Positions 24,429 to 24,498 of a DNA stretch of 24,498 nt are shown piece after piece (the first letter of the stretch is position 1; every line of letters begins with the position of its first letter). The position numbers and the translations under genes are program-made. Under the pieces are notes generated by a model. The model made no database searches, was not told where the DNA came from, and saw only the letters and a list, made by a program, of their open reading frames with translations. The stretch comes from an uncultured Parabacteroides sp. (GTDB taxonomy: Bacteria; Bacteroidota; Bacteroidia; Bacteroidales; Tannerellaceae), in contig USAD01000005.1 of NCBI GenBank assembly GCA_900552415.1, positions 1 through 24,498 of the forward strand, written 5' to 3'.

Positions 24429-24498
24429 TTTGTCTGGAAAAGCGCGCAGACTCCTCCAAAAGAACAGTGCGCCATAACGAGAAGAAACCGCAGTTCAG

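Overview
This window looks like the chromosome of a gut-type Bacteroidales bacterium, possibly Parabacteroides or a close relative. The evidence is the gene families: a SusD/RagB glycan-binding lipoprotein, a serine-type sulfatase, an HECLGH-type dipeptidyl peptidase III, split ABC permeases with separate ATPases, and a purA promoter with the Bacteroidota -7 motif TAnnTTTG. The genus is inference; family-level calls are firmer.

Layout. (1) 1-1250: the 3' part of a SusD-like gene, broken by an in-frame TAG and closed by a terminator. (2) 1251-2650: a hairpin-rich spacer, then prs (PRPP synthetase) and its terminator. (3) 2650-4501: a spacer packed with perfect palindromes, then an exported sulfatase. 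(4) 4503-19657: the centrepiece, a roughly 15-kb tripartite ABC efflux island. It holds one membrane fusion protein, six FtsX/MacB-type permeases arranged as three A-B pairs, one ATPase, one TolC-like outer-membrane channel, a two-component regulator of the sigma-54 (NtrC) class, and a histidine kinase. Two small winged-helix paralogues lie on the opposite strand inside it. (5) 19676-24498, minus strand: a membrane zinc metallopeptidase, purA, a DNA-alkylation-repair-like HEAT protein, and a dipeptidyl peptidase III whose N-terminus is not family-like.

How the island appears to work. Three transcription units (fusion protein + pair 1; ATPase + pairs 2 and 3; tolC + regulator + kinase) each begin with a -24/-12 (sigma-54) promoter. 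Each has a palindrome related to TGTCCGATATCGGACA centred exactly 52.5 bp upstream of the -24 GG, and a second related site 20-21 bp further upstream. The only enhancer-binding ATPase in the window lies in the third unit, so the simplest reading is a self-contained, autoregulated regulon. The kinase has almost no periplasmic loop, so its input is probably membrane-borne or cytoplasmic. The regulator is split by an in-frame stop into a lone receiver and a lone AAA+/Fis protein. The exported substrate cannot be read from the sequence.

The most interesting points are the fixed-geometry sigma-54 regulon, the three permease pairs served by one ATPase, the split regulator, an intrinsic terminator that doubles as the enhancer of the next unit, and three clusters of perfect palindromes in spacers.
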